From contig NZ_CP008802.1 of the NCBI RefSeq assembly GCF_000724605.1, forward strand, positions 1,674,001 through 1,738,000: 64,000 bases of DNA, given 5' to 3'. Source of the stretch: Actinotignum schaalii (lineage in GTDB: Bacteria; Actinomycetota; Actinomycetes; Actinomycetales; Actinomycetaceae). Below are positions 15,830 through 23,663 of the stretch, piece after piece; position 1 is the stretch's first letter, and the number at the start of each line of letters is the position of its first letter. A model generated the notes under the pieces. It was given only the letters and a program-made list of their open reading frames with translations. It did no database searches and was not told where the DNA came from. Made by a program: the position numbers and the translations under genes.

Positions 15830-16882
15830 TTACTTGGCGGCCTTGAAGGCCTTGGCCAGGTCGTTGAGGAATTCGATGTAGGTTTGCGGACTTTCGTTGA
15901 CGTAGGTATCCGCGGGCATGGTCAGGATCTGCTTCTTCTGCACCGCCGGCACATTGGCCATGGCGGGGGAGTTGGTTACCAGATCGGCACCGTGGGCTTC
16001 GTTGCCTTCGCCCACACCGGCATCGCGGTCCATAATGAGGATCCATTCGGGGTTGGCCTGCGCCAGGGCTTCGTCGGAAACTTCGTCACCCTTGTGGTTC
16101 GAGGTTCCTTCACCCAGATCGAAGGCCGGGGTGAGGTTGAGGAGCGGGTAGAGCGGGCCGAGGGTACGGCCCACACCCGGGGCGAGGTAACCCATCTTGC
16201 CACCGTTGGTGTTGATGGACAGCACCTTCTGGCCGGCCGGGTAAGCATCGCGCGCGGCGGCGATCGCGGCATCCAGATCCGCGTTAAGCTTGGCGGCTTC
16301 CTTTTCCTTGCCGAAGATCTTGCCCAGATCCTCAACGTCCTTCTTCATGCCGTCCATGAGGAGTTCGCCGGACTTATTGGCATCCGCATCCTGTTCTTCC
16401 TTGGGCAGCTTAATATTCAAGTCGATAATCGCGGCGTTCGGAGCGGCAGCCTTGATCTTGTCATAGTGCTGGGCGAAGCGCTGGCCCACGATAACCAGAT
16501 CGGGGTTGGCCGCGGTAATCACCTCAAAATTCGGTTCGCGGTGGTTGCCGATATCCGCGACCGAGTCATCCTTGACGTACGGATCTTCCTTCGGCATCAC
16601 ATCCTTGGGAGCCGCGAGGAGCTTGACGCCCCACTCATGCAGGGTTTCGAAAGTGCGGTTATCCAGGGAAACCACGCGCTCCGGATTGACCGGAACTTCC
16701 TGGGTGCCGTGCGAATCCGTAATCGAAACGCTGCTGGGGGCCTCCGAAGTGGCCTCAGCGGCGGGTTCCGAAGCGGCGGCCGAAGGGGAGGAGGTATCCT
16801 TGGCCGAGTCATTGGAGCAAGCACCCAGAGCGAGGGTGCCGGCAGCCACAAGCGCGAAAAAGCCGCGAACTGTCTTCTTCAT
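15830..16882 (-). CDS. Siderophore-binding lipoprotein (FatB/YclQ-like)
   Basis: 350 residues with a lipoprotein signal (MKKTVRGFFALVAAGTLA, lipobox LGAC), a Ser/Ala/Glu linker and a periplasmic-binding-protein class III fold with two lobes. The segments NPERVVSLDNRTFETLHEWG, NPDLVIVGQRF and PEWILIMDRD are typical of catecholate/petrobactin-type binding proteins such as YclQ, FatB and CeuE. It delivers ferric siderophore to the FecCD permeases. AAAGG precedes the ATG. A DtxR/IdeR-like 19-bp box lies about 30 bp upstream, consistent with iron repression. Ligand identity is inference. Confidence 0.9.
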   Translation of the reverse strand: MKKTVRGFFALVAAGTLALGACSNDSAKDTSSPSAAASEPAAEATSEAPSSVSITDSHGTQEVPVNPERVVSLDNRTFETLHEWGVKLLAAPKDVMPKEDPYVKDDSVADIGNHREPNFEVITAANPDLVIVGQRFAQHYDKIKAAAPNAAIIDLNIKLPKEEQDADANKSGELLMDGMKKDVEDLGKIFGKEKEAAKLNADLDAAIAAARDAYPAGQKVLSINTNGGKMGYLAPGVGRTLGPLYPLLNLTPAFDLGEGTSNHKGDEVSDEALAQANPEWILIMDRDAGVGEGNEAHGADLVTNSPAMANVPAVQKKQILTMPADTYVNESPQTYIEFLNDLAKAFKAAK

Positions 16883-16910
16883 CGTTTACCTTTGCGTAGA
16901 GTAAAATCCG

Positions 16911-16929
16911 TTAGGGAAGGAAGTCCTAA
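16911..16929. promoter_or_regulatory. DtxR/IdeR-like iron box upstream of the siderophore operon
   Basis: TTAGGGAAGGAAGTCCTAA has perfect 5-bp outer arms at the DtxR/IdeR spacing and matches the classical 19-bp box at 13 of 19 positions. It lies between the binding-protein start and a TATAAG-like -10 on the minus strand near 16940. Iron-dependent repression is the expected consequence. Confidence 0.55.
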
Positions 16930-17103
16930 CCCATCCATGAGTGTACTTATACGGGACACCATAATTCAAGGCTATGTACATAAAGTGGTATTTTGCCAGT
17001 TCCGCGCTGTGTATAGACCTTAACTAATGTGGCATCTTTTGGAGACACTGTCACGGAACAGGGTTTCGGGGTGGTTGCGGTGCTGGCCCGCTAGGACCTC
17101 AGG

Positions 17104-17139
17104 CCGGCAGGCCGCGCGGTAGCGCGGCGGCGTCGTCGT
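17104..17139 (+). repeat. Dispersed 36-bp intergenic repeat, copy 1
   Basis: This segment is identical over 36 bp to the reverse complement of 40528-40563. It contains the hairpin GCCGCGC-GGTA-GCGCGGC followed by GGCGTCGTCGT, the core of the window-wide motif. Both copies are intergenic. Confidence 0.85.
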
Positions 17140-17155
17140 GCTACTCCTGTTACCT

Positions 17156-17215
17156 ACAAAGTGGTACTGCGCAACATCGAATCAAATTATTAATGTAGCT
17201 CCCGTACCACTTTGT
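17156..17215. repeat. Inverted repeat pair ACAAAGTGGTAC / GTACCACTTTGT
   Basis: ACAAAGTGGTAC at 17156-17167 and its exact inverse at 17204-17215 flank 36 bp of A/T-rich DNA. A third, direct copy of the core (TAAAGTGGTA) is at 16981-16990 in the siderophore promoter region. They could be regulator sites or ends of a tiny decayed element. Confidence 0.6.
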
Positions 17216-17275
17216 GCTCGGGCAGGGTGTGGGCGGGGCCGCGTTAGCGATCCTGAAGGTCGCGCCGGGGTAGAA

Positions 17276-17320
17276 GCACCTCGGCAGCAAGATGTGGAAC
17301 GGATCTTGCCACCGAGGTGC
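17276..17320. terminator. Large near-perfect hairpin
   Basis: GCACCTCGG (17276-17284) pairs with CCGAGGTGC (17312-17320), and GCAAGAT pairs with ATCTTGC inside, giving a stem of about 18 bp with one interruption and a 9-base loop. No T-tract follows. It sits alone in intergenic DNA, so its role is open. Confidence 0.5.
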
Positions 17321-17489
17321 AGTCGCTGTGGTGTATAGCCACTGGCGAGGGATAGTTATGCACTCCGTTGAGAATTCGGGAGGCCCGCGCCCGCGGTACT
17401 ACTCTTCAAGGTTACGCTACCGAAGGTTAGTGCGGCGGGAATGGCGCCCCGGGATATCTCACATCTGTGGATAACTCAACAAACGTTGA

Positions 17490-17523
17490 CTAGACCCGGC
17501 GCGTTTGGCTCCAACGCGTCTAG
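17490..17523. terminator. Nested hairpin downstream of 6-phosphogluconate dehydrogenase
   Basis: CTAGAC/GTCTAG (17490-17495, 17518-17523) encloses CGCGTT/AACGCG around a 7-base loop. It lies 12 bp beyond the dehydrogenase stop on the minus strand. There is no T-tract, so termination is only plausible. Confidence 0.4.
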
Positions 17524-17534
17524 CCCCGGCGTGC

Positions 17535-18992
17535 CTAATCCCAGCGCTCTTCCGGACGGGCGGGATCCTGCCACACGGTGTGGAACACGCCCTCGGTGTC
17601 GAGGCGGCGATAGGTATGCGCCCCGAAATAATCGCGCTGGGCCTGAATGAGATTCGCCGGGAGGCGTTCGGCGCGCACGCCGTCGTAATAGGCCAGCGAG
17701 GACGCGAAGGCCGGGATCGGCACCCCGCGCTGCGCGGCGAATACCACAATCCGGCGCCAGGCCTCAACCGCCCCGGAAATCTCGGAGCTGAAATAGGGGT
17801 CGGCCAGGAGGAGCGGGAGATCGGGCTGGCGGGTGTAGGCCTCGGTAATGCGGTCGAGGAAAGCTGCGCGGATAATGCAGCCCGCGCGCCAAATCCGCGC
17901 CATCGCGCCCAGGTCAATACCCCAGGAATTCTCCAGGGAACCCTTACGGATGAGCTCGAAGCCTTGGGAGTAGGCCACCATCTTGGAGGCGTAGAGGGCC
18001 AGGCGGATATCCTCGATGAAGCGCTCGCGATCCTCCACCGTGACCTCGGTGGTGTGCCCGGGTAGGGCGCGGCCGGCGGCGCGTTCGGCGGCGTCCCCGG
18101 ACAGGCTGCGCGCGAAGGTTGCTTCGGCGATCCCGGTGGCGGGTACCCCGAAAGCGGCGGCGTTTTGCACGGTCCAGGCCCCGGTGCCCTTCTGGGCGGC
18201 GGCGTCCGCAATCATATCCACGAGCGCGGCGCCGGTGGTGGCATCGCGTTGGCGCAGCACCTCGGCGGTGATCTCAATGAGGTAGGAGTCCAGTTCGGTG
18301 GAATTCCAGCGCTCGAAAACGTCGCCAATCTCCGCGGCGTTCATGCCCAGGGCGGTGCGCATCAGGTCATAGGCTTCCGCGATGAGCTGCATATCCGCAT
18401 ATTCGATGCCGTTATGCACCATTTTTACGAAATGGCCGGCGCCGTTGGGGCCCACGTAGGTGCAGCACGGTTCGCCGTTCTTGCGCGCGGCAATGGCCTC
18501 GAACATGGGGCCCAGGCGATCGTAGGATTCGCGGGTGCCGCCGGGCATAATCGAGGGTCCCTTGAGCGCGCCCTCTTCACCGCCGGAGACCCCGGTGCCC
18601 ACAAAATGCAGCCCGCGCGCGGAAATCTCCGCTTCGCGGCGCATGGTATCGGTGAAGAGTGAATTCCCGCAGTCCACGATAATATCGCCCGGCTCCATGA
18701 GATCGGCGAGTTCCTCAATCACCGCATCGGTGGGCTTGCCGGCCTTGACCATAATAATGGCCACCCGCGGGCGGGCCAGCGCGGCCACAAAATCCGCCAT
18801 GGATTCGCTCGGGTAGAACTCCCCTTCGCTGCCGTGCTCGGCCATCACCCGCTCTGTTTTCGCGGCGGTGCGATTGTGGATAGCAACTTTGTAGCCGCGG
18901 CTGGCGAGGTTGCGGGCCAGGTTCGAGCCCATCACCGCCATCCCGGTCACTCCGATATCTGCAACGCCAACGGGCGGGGTGGGAATAGACAT
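17535..18992 (-). CDS. gnd: 6-phosphogluconate dehydrogenase, decarboxylating
   Basis: 485 residues, full length for the long (dimeric) form. The N-terminal Rossmann fold has GVTGMAVMGSNLARNLASRG and NRT (NADP preference). Segment GTGVSGGEEGA and catalytic K/N in HFVKMVHNGIEYADMQ follow, and the all-helical C-terminal domain ends in the usual QAQRDYFGAHTY region. It oxidises 6-phosphogluconate to ribulose 5-phosphate with NADPH production in the oxidative pentose phosphate pathway. It stands alone on the minus strand. The products of the ascorbate-like operon enter the same pathway, but no shared regulation is visible. Confidence 0.95.
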   Translation of the reverse strand: MSIPTPPVGVADIGVTGMAVMGSNLARNLASRGYKVAIHNRTAAKTERVMAEHGSEGEFYPSESMADFVAALARPRVAIIMVKAGKPTDAVIEELADLMEPGDIIVDCGNSLFTDTMRREAEISARGLHFVGTGVSGGEEGALKGPSIMPGGTRESYDRLGPMFEAIAARKNGEPCCTYVGPNGAGHFVKMVHNGIEYADMQLIAEAYDLMRTALGMNAAEIGDVFERWNSTELDSYLIEITAEVLRQRDATTGAALVDMIADAAAQKGTGAWTVQNAAAFGVPATGIAEATFARSLSGDAAERAAGRALPGHTTEVTVEDRERFIEDIRLALYASKMVAYSQGFELIRKGSLENSWGIDLGAMARIWRAGCIIRAAFLDRITEAYTRQPDLPLLLADPYFSSEISGAVEAWRRIVVFAAQRGVPIPAFASSLAYYDGVRAERLPANLIQAQRDYFGAHTYRRLDTEGVFHTVWQDPARPEERWD

Positions 18993-19335
18993 GCGGCTCC
19001 TTCTTCTACGACTTCTCAGAACGCCTGATTGAGGTTTCTAACGGATCTATTCTAGAGTCCCGCGCGCGGATCGTGGATGCGTGTTCCGTTCGCTTCCGTG
19101 GTGTGCGTGCCGACTTGACGCCCGGGCCACCGCCATGGCGCCGGGCTCCGGTGCTGAGAGTGGGAAGAACGACGACGCCGCCACTGCCGCTCCTGCCCCT
19201 TCTGCCGCGGCTGCTGGTGGGGCTGCGCCACCCGCCCCGCGTCGTCGTAAGAAGTGTGCTGCGCGTTATTCCTACGGCGTCACGTTTCTGCAATACTGTG
19301 AGGTGAAGAACCACCATCCAACGAGGAGCCGCGCG
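18993..19335. other. Intergenic region upstream of the HTH-ImmA-PIN module
   Basis: About 340 bp between divergently transcribed genes. It contains one motif core (19169-19178) and one exact GCGTCGTCGTA (19239-19249), the latter preceded by half of the hairpin sequence found intact at 21102 and 21909. GAGGAG at 19323-19328 is the ribosome-binding site of the HTH gene. An upstream in-frame extension of that gene reads as low-complexity Ala/Pro and is probably not translated. Confidence 0.5.
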
Positions 19336-19674
19336 ATGGAACAGGTAAACGAATATGCCCTGGCGGTAGGTCAGCAGGTTAAAAAATACCGTGCCCACCA
19401 GGGGCTTAGCTGTGAAGACTTAAGCGGTAAAAGCGGCGTTGCTCTGCCTGTGCTTACCAGGCTTGAGGCAGGCATGGGAGACGTAAACGGGGCGGATGTT
19501 TTGCGCCTAGCGGCTGCGCTGGGCGTTGGGGTTGAGGCTATTTTTGGCCGAACACTGATTCAGGACGATATTACTTTTGCTGCGCGCCCGGGCGAAAAAG
19601 ACGGCGCCATGAAAAAGATGCGTGATGCGGCCTTCGATTACTTCGCTGCTTTGCGTATGGTGACCGCACCATGA
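19336..19674 (+). CDS. XRE-family helix-turn-helix regulator
   Basis: 112 residues from ATG 19336, seven bases after GAGGAG. Residues ~14-68 form a Cro/CI-type helix-turn-helix (KYRAHQGLSCEDLSGKSG, LPVLTRLEAG, LRLAAALGVGVEAIFG). The remainder is a short helical tail. It is coupled by ATGA overlap to an ImmA/IrrE metallopeptidase gene. Such pairs typically consist of a repressor/antitoxin and the protease that inactivates it, as in ImmR/ImmA of ICEBs1. Base composition is visibly lower in G+C than flanking genes, suggesting transfer. Confidence 0.85.
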   Translation: MEQVNEYALAVGQQVKKYRAHQGLSCEDLSGKSGVALPVLTRLEAGMGDVNGADVLRLAAALGVGVEAIFGRTLIQDDITFAARPGEKDGAMKKMRDAAFDYFAALRMVTAP

Positions 19675-20441
19675 GTGCCGAAACTGATGGGGCTGGCGCG
19701 GCGCTCCGTCTCCGGGAAAAATTCGGTTTGGGCACTGATCCGATTAGCGACATTCTTGAGTTGCCGAAACTCCTTCACGTGGATGTTTTGTGTATCGCCG
19801 TAGGCGGTGACGAGCACGGTCTCACGGCGAGGGACGAAGAAAGCGACTCTTTTGTTTTTGTTGTTAATAGCGCTCTGCCTTACGCGAGGTTTCGTTCGAC
19901 AGTTGCTCATGAAATAGGGCATTTTGTCTTTCAAGAAGATCTCACTAGTGCAAAGAATCATGGCTATTCGGGGCCGTCGGAAACTCGCGCCCATGCCTTT
20001 GCTCGCCACTTGCTTTTACCGTTATCTGTCACCGAAACAATCTGCGCTCAGCAGTCCGGATATCCGAAGAAGGCGTGGCTCAATAGCCTTGTGCGGGACT
20101 ACGGTGTCTCGCCTCAAATTGCTGCCTTCCAGATGTCTAACGCTGGGCTGATTGGTTCGAAGGAACTCAGTGAGCTCAGGCAGTACTCCACGAGGAAGCT
20201 TGCGGAAGAATACGGGTGGATAAATCAGTGTCTTGCCCGGGAGGCTTCTGTTTCTCAATCTTCGCAAAGACCTCCGGTGTATTTACAAGAAAAAGCTAAG
20301 GAGGCGTTCGCGCAAGGAAAAGTTACCGCTGAAGTGGTAGCTGAGATTCTAGGAGTGGATGTGAGCGCTTTAGGTCCTCCACCTTCGGTTGTGTACCACG
20401 TCCCAGATATATCTAACGACGACATCTCTGGTTTGATGTGA
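19671..20441 (+). CDS. ImmA/IrrE-family metallopeptidase
   Basis: 256 residues. The zinc motif HEIGH is at residues 80-84, with the third ligand probably E104 in SETRAHAFARHLLLP. The N-terminal part has the beta-strand core of the family (LHVDVLCI...DSFVFVVNS). A C-terminal extension of ~100 residues ends DISNDDISGLM and may contact the neighbouring PIN protein. Family members cleave or modulate XRE repressors in response to DNA damage or phage signals. Here the likely target is the HTH protein encoded just upstream, to which it is translationally coupled. The stop overlaps the GTG of the next gene (GTGA). Confidence 0.88.
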   Translation: MSAETDGAGAALRLREKFGLGTDPISDILELPKLLHVDVLCIAVGGDEHGLTARDEESDSFVFVVNSALPYARFRSTVAHEIGHFVFQEDLTSAKNHGYSGPSETRAHAFARHLLLPLSVTETICAQQSGYPKKAWLNSLVRDYGVSPQIAAFQMSNAGLIGSKELSELRQYSTRKLAEEYGWINQCLAREASVSQSSQRPPVYLQEKAKEAFAQGKVTAEVVAEILGVDVSALGPPPSVVYHVPDISNDDISGLM

Positions 20442-21034
20442 TTATCCTCTTCGACACCTGCTCCCTTTTGCATTTCTTGGCCTCCGGGGAGCATGGCATC
20501 CTCACTTCTTGGGCCAAGAAAAAGGGTGCGATCCTAGCGGTTTGCGAGCAGGTCGAGAAAGAACTTGTGCGGGTGATGGCACGCCCGAAGTTCGCTCGGA
20601 GACTCGCGGATGCCTGTTGGCGGGAACTCCGAGGGAGTCTGACGGTTCTATCGGATTCAGTACTTTTGTCTCCGGCGATGAATCGGGCCATTACTGACAT
20701 TTGTCGCCGCAATCGTCTCGACGGTAGACCTCCAGCTAAAATTCTTGAGGATGGAAACAACCTCGGAGAATTTCTCACCGCAAGCCACGCTCTTTACGCC
20801 GCGCGGCAGGGGGAGCTTGTGGTTGTTGTTATCGACGATAGATACGGCCGCCAACTTGTTTCCGTGGCGAAAACATATTTGCCACGCCCGAGTGCGGAAA
20901 CCGGCTCAATTTTCGCTTCGTGTGTGAGGGACGTTGTCAATGCTGCGGATACTTCTTGGTTCAGCAGCGGTATAACCCCGGGCGAAGTACTAGCGCGAAT
21001 GGAAGAGATTGAGCCTGTTCCCCGTTGGTTTTAG
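20438..21034 (+). CDS. PIN-like domain protein, possible toxin nuclease
   Basis: 198 residues starting at GTG 20438, overlapping the previous stop. D6 in MIILFDTCS, an acidic region around E38/E40 (CEQVEKEL), E111 (LGEF) and D133/D134 (VVIDDRYGR) fit the acidic metal-binding cluster of PIN ribonucleases such as VapC. The protein is longer than a usual VapC (about 130-150). With an HTH protein and an ImmA-type protease in the same operon, a toxin-antitoxin or defence role is plausible. It could instead be a regulatory module left by a mobile element. No VapB-like antitoxin is adjacent. Confidence 0.7.
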   Translation: MIILFDTCSLLHFLASGEHGILTSWAKKKGAILAVCEQVEKELVRVMARPKFARRLADACWRELRGSLTVLSDSVLLSPAMNRAITDICRRNRLDGRPPAKILEDGNNLGEFLTASHALYAARQGELVVVVIDDRYGRQLVSVAKTYLPRPSAETGSIFASCVRDVVNAADTSWFSSGITPGEVLARMEEIEPVPRWF

Positions 21035-21101
21035 GATCTGGATGTTTGCCCATAGCAAAGCCATCAACTATTTAAGGACTAGGGATATCGCCAAAGATGA
21101 C

Positions 21102-21128
21102 GGGGCGGGTGGCACAGCCACCCGCCCC
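21102..21128. terminator. Perfect hairpin, repeated intergenic type, copy 1
   Basis: GGGGCGGGTGGC pairs over 12 bp with GCCACCCGCCCC around an ACA loop and is followed by GCGTCGG. It lies about 70 bp past the stop of the PIN gene, so it may terminate that operon. The same hairpin recurs exactly at 21909-21935. Confidence 0.7.
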
Positions 21129-21137
21129 GCGTCGGCT

Positions 21138-21630
21138 TATAGGACAAAATGTGTTGGTTACGGTACCGTAGGTCTCGCTAGATTTAGCCCGCCGAGCAGG
21201 CCTTTACCCGAGCACGATCCCGTGTTTGCGCCGTTTCCTGCGCCAGGCCTCGGTCGCATATGCAGCGGATTGACCCTCGCCGGGGTCCACCGTCAAGCGT
21301 GTGAATCCGTTGATCTGCGGGCCAAACTGCGGCGGACGTCCCTCCCGCGTACCCTGCCGCATGCGGCGGGCGCGGAGGGCCGCCAAACGCTCGTATACGC
21401 GGACGGCAGCGCGCTTTGCGTACGTGCGGGGCTTGGGCGAGCGCCGAGCGGGAAAATGGGCGGAAAGCAGGTCTTCAATCCGGGCTTTTCCGCGCCAGAA
21501 TACGGGAAAGCCGAGGATGAACCAACACATTTTGTCCATCCAAAAACTCGAGTCAAACCGAGTTTGAACCCGACTTTAGCCTGCTAGCAAGCCGAAAAGT
21601 CCCGATAAAACCAACACCAAGTGTCCTATA
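21138..21630. mobile_element. Candidate miniature inverted-repeat element or IS remnant
   Basis: The ends at 21138-21159 and 21609-21630 are 22-bp inverted repeats matching at 18 positions, both beginning TATAGGACA and ending GTTGGTT when read inwards. A second inner copy at 21520-21537 is a perfect 18-bp inverse of the left end. The element is about 490 bp and has no recognisable transposase. Target-site duplication is not evident. It could also be two overlapping decayed copies. Confidence 0.5.
21204..21539 (-). CDS. Hypothetical small basic protein inside the inverted-repeat element
   Basis: 111 residues, starting MDKMCWFILG inside the inner inverted repeat. It is rich in Arg/Lys (RRKRRKHG near the C-terminus) with fairly regular G/C third positions. 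No Shine-Dalgarno is clear and I recognise no family. It could be a remnant carried by the element or chance. Confidence 0.25.
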   Translation of the reverse strand: MDKMCWFILGFPVFWRGKARIEDLLSAHFPARRSPKPRTYAKRAAVRVYERLAALRARRMRQGTREGRPPQFGPQINGFTRLTVDPGEGQSAAYATEAWRRKRRKHGIVLG

Positions 21631-21660
21631 GACCGTTCACGAAGGCCAGTCGCGAGAGGT

Positions 21661-21710
21661 GGAAAAAGACCGGCCCTGGGCTCCCACCGAAGTGGGCAGC
21701 GGAACCGGTC
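21661..21710 (-). terminator. Rho-independent terminator downstream of pgm
   Basis: On the minus strand GACCGG...CCGGTC (arms 21705-21710 and 21668-21673) encloses a CCCAC/GTGGG hairpin with a TTCG loop, followed by TTTTTCC. It is well formed and lies about 280 bp downstream of the phosphoglucomutase stop. Confidence 0.8.
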
Positions 21711-21908
21711 ATGTTGCGATCAGCTTAGCAAACTAATGCCCGGCATCCCAGCAAAATAAATACTTTGATGAGAGCACGCGCCAGGCTCCGCCACGAGCTA
21801 CCGCCCCGCTCCCTCATTCGCCCAGATTTCTGGAAGGCGCTTCGGGACTTGTTGGTCGCTGCACGGGGAAGACGCTACCTGCCATTATTGGGCTGTTGGC
21901 GAGGGAAT

Positions 21909-21935
21909 GGGGCGGGTGGCACAGCCACCCGCCCC
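21909..21935. terminator. Perfect hairpin, repeated intergenic type, copy 2
   Basis: Identical 12-bp stem and ACA loop to 21102-21128, here immediately followed by GCGTCGTCGTCGTCG, a version of the window-wide motif. It lies downstream of phosphoglucomutase on the minus strand. Confidence 0.7.
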
Positions 21936-21951
21936 GCGTCGTCGTCGTCGT

Positions 21952-21983
21952 CGTTCCTATGTAGTGACGTTCCTATGTAGTGA
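21952..21983. repeat. 16-bp tandem duplication
   Basis: CGTTCCTATGTAGTGA occurs twice head to tail directly after the CGTCGTCG run and just beyond the phosphoglucomutase stop. A recent slippage duplication is the simplest reading. Confidence 0.8.
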
Positions 21984-21992
21984 CCTACTTAT

Positions 21993-23663
21993 TTAGTTAC
22001 CCAGCGCGGCCGCAACCACGGCGCGTGCCTCCTCCTGAACCTGGGCGAGGTGCTCCGGGCCGCGGAAGGATTCGGCGTAAATCTTGTAGACATCCTCCGT
22101 GCCGGAAGGCCGGGCCGCAAACCACGCGTTTTCCGTGGTGACCTTGAGGCCGCCAATCGCCGCGTGGTTCCCGGGTGCCTCCACCAGCTTCGCGGTAATC
22201 GGCTCGCCGGCCAGTTCGGTGGCCGTGACGTCCGCCGGGGAAAGCTTGCCGAGCTTGGCTTTTTCTTCCTTCGTGGCAGGGGCGTCGATCCGGGCGTAAG
22301 CCGAGGAGCCGTAGCGTTCCACCTGCTCATCGTGGAGCTGGGAGGGGGACTTGCCGGTCACCGCGGTGATTTCCGCCGCGAGCAGATCAAGCACAAGCCC
22401 GTCCTTATCCGTGGTCCACACCGAACCGTCCTTGCGGAGGAAGGAAGCGCCGGCGGATTCTTCCCCGCCGAAGCCGATCTCACCGCTCACCAGGCCGGAT
22501 ACGAACCACTTGAAGCCCACCGGGACCTCCACGAGGGTGCGGCCAATGCCGGCCACCACCCGGTCGATAAGCGAGGAGGACACTAGGGTTTTCCCGACGT
22601 TCACCCGCTCGGACCACTGCGGGCGGTGCGTGAAGAGGTATTCAATGGCCACCGCGAGGTAGTGGTTGGGGTTCATGAGGCCGGCGTCCGGGGTGACAAT
22701 GCCGTGCCGGTCGGAATCGGCGTCGTTCCCGGTGGCGAGGTCGTAAGGGGCGCGGCCGCTCGCATCCGGTTCCATGCGCTGCAGCAGGCCCGCCATCGCG
22801 TAGGGCGAGGAGCAATCCATGCGGATCTTGCCGTCCCAATCCAGAGTCATGAAAGGCCAGGCCGGGTCCACCTCGGGATTGACCACGGTCAGGTCAATAC
22901 CGTAGCGGTCCGCGATTTCCTGCCAGTATTCGGCCGAGGCGCCGCCCATCGGGTCCGCGCCGATGCGCACGCCCGCCTTGCGGATCGCCTCGAAATCAAT
23001 GATCGTATCCAGCGCGGTGACATACGCATCGCGGAAATCATAGGTGCCGACCTTCGCGACCGCATCCTCATAGGGCACGCGGGCGATGTTTTTCCACCCC
23101 GCGGCGATGAGCTCATTGGCCCGCGCCGCGATCCACTTCGTGGCATCGGTATCCGCCGGGCCACCATTGGGCGGGTTGTACTTGAAACCGCCATCGCGCG
23201 GCGGGTTGTGGGACGGCGTAATAACAATGCCATCCGCCAGGCCGGGGCCGTCCAGGCGCAGCGCGTGCGGAGCGCCGTTCGCCTCCAGGATGGCCAGCGA
23301 GACCGCCGGGGTGGGAGTCCACGAGCCGCGAGCATCCACCCGCACATCAGCGCCGTTGGCTACCAGCACCTCGACAGCGGTTTTTTCCGCCGGGAGGGAC
23401 AGTCCGTGGGTATCACGGCCCACGAAAATGGGGCCGTCATAGCCTTGCTTGTTACGGTAGTCCACGATCGCCTGCGTGGTTGCCGCGATATGGGCTTCAT
23501 TAAAGGCGCCATCGAAAGCGGAGCCGCGATGGCCGGAAGTTCCGAAAACCACCTGCTGGAGGGGGTTGGTCGGATCGGGTTCGATATCGTAATATGCCGC
23601 CACCAGCTCATCAACATTGATGAGATCTTCGGGGCGGGCTGGGGTTCCTGCGCGTTCGTTCAT
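21993..23663 (-). CDS. pgm: Phosphoglucomutase (alpha-D-glucose phosphate-specific)
   Basis: 556 residues from ATG 23663, a start supported by its ATGA overlap with the upstream gene's stop. The alpha-D-phosphohexomutase domains are intact. FGTSGHRG lies near the N-terminus, the phosphoserine loop is TPSHNPP, and [16 protein letters not shown] follows. The metal loop is DADSDRHGI and the sugar loop GGEESAG, with RPSGTE-like phosphate binding ([11 protein letters not shown]) near the C-terminus. It interconverts glucose 1- and 6-phosphate, linking glycogen/maltodextrin use (see pullulanase) with glycolysis. In-frame sequence upstream of 23663 is not needed for the fold. Confidence 0.93.
   Translation of the reverse strand: MNERAGTPARPEDLINVDELVAAYYDIEPDPTNPLQQVVFGTSGHRGSAFDGAFNEAHIAATTQAIVDYRNKQGYDGPIFVGRDTHGLSLPAEKTAVEVLVANGADVRVDARGSWTPTPAVSLAILEANGAPHALRLDGPGLADGIVITPSHNPPRDGGFKYNPPNGGPADTDATKWIAARANELIAAGWKNIARVPYEDAVAKVGTYDFRDAYVTALDTIIDFEAIRKAGVRIGADPMGGASAEYWQEIADRYGIDLTVVNPEVDPAWPFMTLDWDGKIRMDCSSPYAMAGLLQRMEPDASGRAPYDLATGNDADSDRHGIVTPDAGLMNPNHYLAVAIEYLFTHRPQWSERVNVGKTLVSSSLIDRVVAGIGRTLVEVPVGFKWFVSGLVSGEIGFGGEESAGASFLRKDGSVWTTDKDGLVLDLLAAEITAVTGKSPSQLHDEQVERYGSSAYARIDAPATKEEKAKLGKLSPADVTATELAGEPITAKLVEAPGNHAAIGGLKVTTENAWFAARPSGTEDVYKIYAESFRGPEHLAQVQEEARAVVAAALGN

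Larger units (their letters stand above)
16883..17534. other. Long intergenic region with promoter, repeats and hairpins
   Basis: About 650 bp between the siderophore operon and 6-phosphogluconate dehydrogenase. It contains the iron box (16911-16929), AAAGTGGTA repeats (16981, 17156, 17204), the dispersed 36-bp repeat (17104-17139), a large hairpin (17276-17320), and a nested hairpin (17490-17523) just downstream of the dehydrogenase stop. Reading frames inside it are short and show no family resemblance; I call no gene. Confidence 0.6.
21035..21992. other. Gene-poor region with hairpin repeats and an inverted-repeat element
   Basis: About 960 bp between the PIN gene and phosphoglucomutase. 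It contains two identical hairpins (21102-21128, 21909-21935), a candidate element bounded by inverted repeats (21138-21630), a minus-strand terminator (21661-21710) and a 16-bp tandem duplication (21952-21983). Only one reading frame (21204-21539, minus) has coding-like composition. Confidence 0.6.

Noticed and set aside
19081-19335. N-terminal extension of the HTH gene
   Set aside because: The extension is low-complexity Ala/Pro/Arg sequence; GAGGAG placed seven bases before 19336 supports the shorter protein.
21668-21710. tRNA-like or other stable RNA
   Set aside because: The fold is a single nested hairpin followed by a T-tract on the minus strand, which fits a terminator; no TTCGA arm or CCA end.
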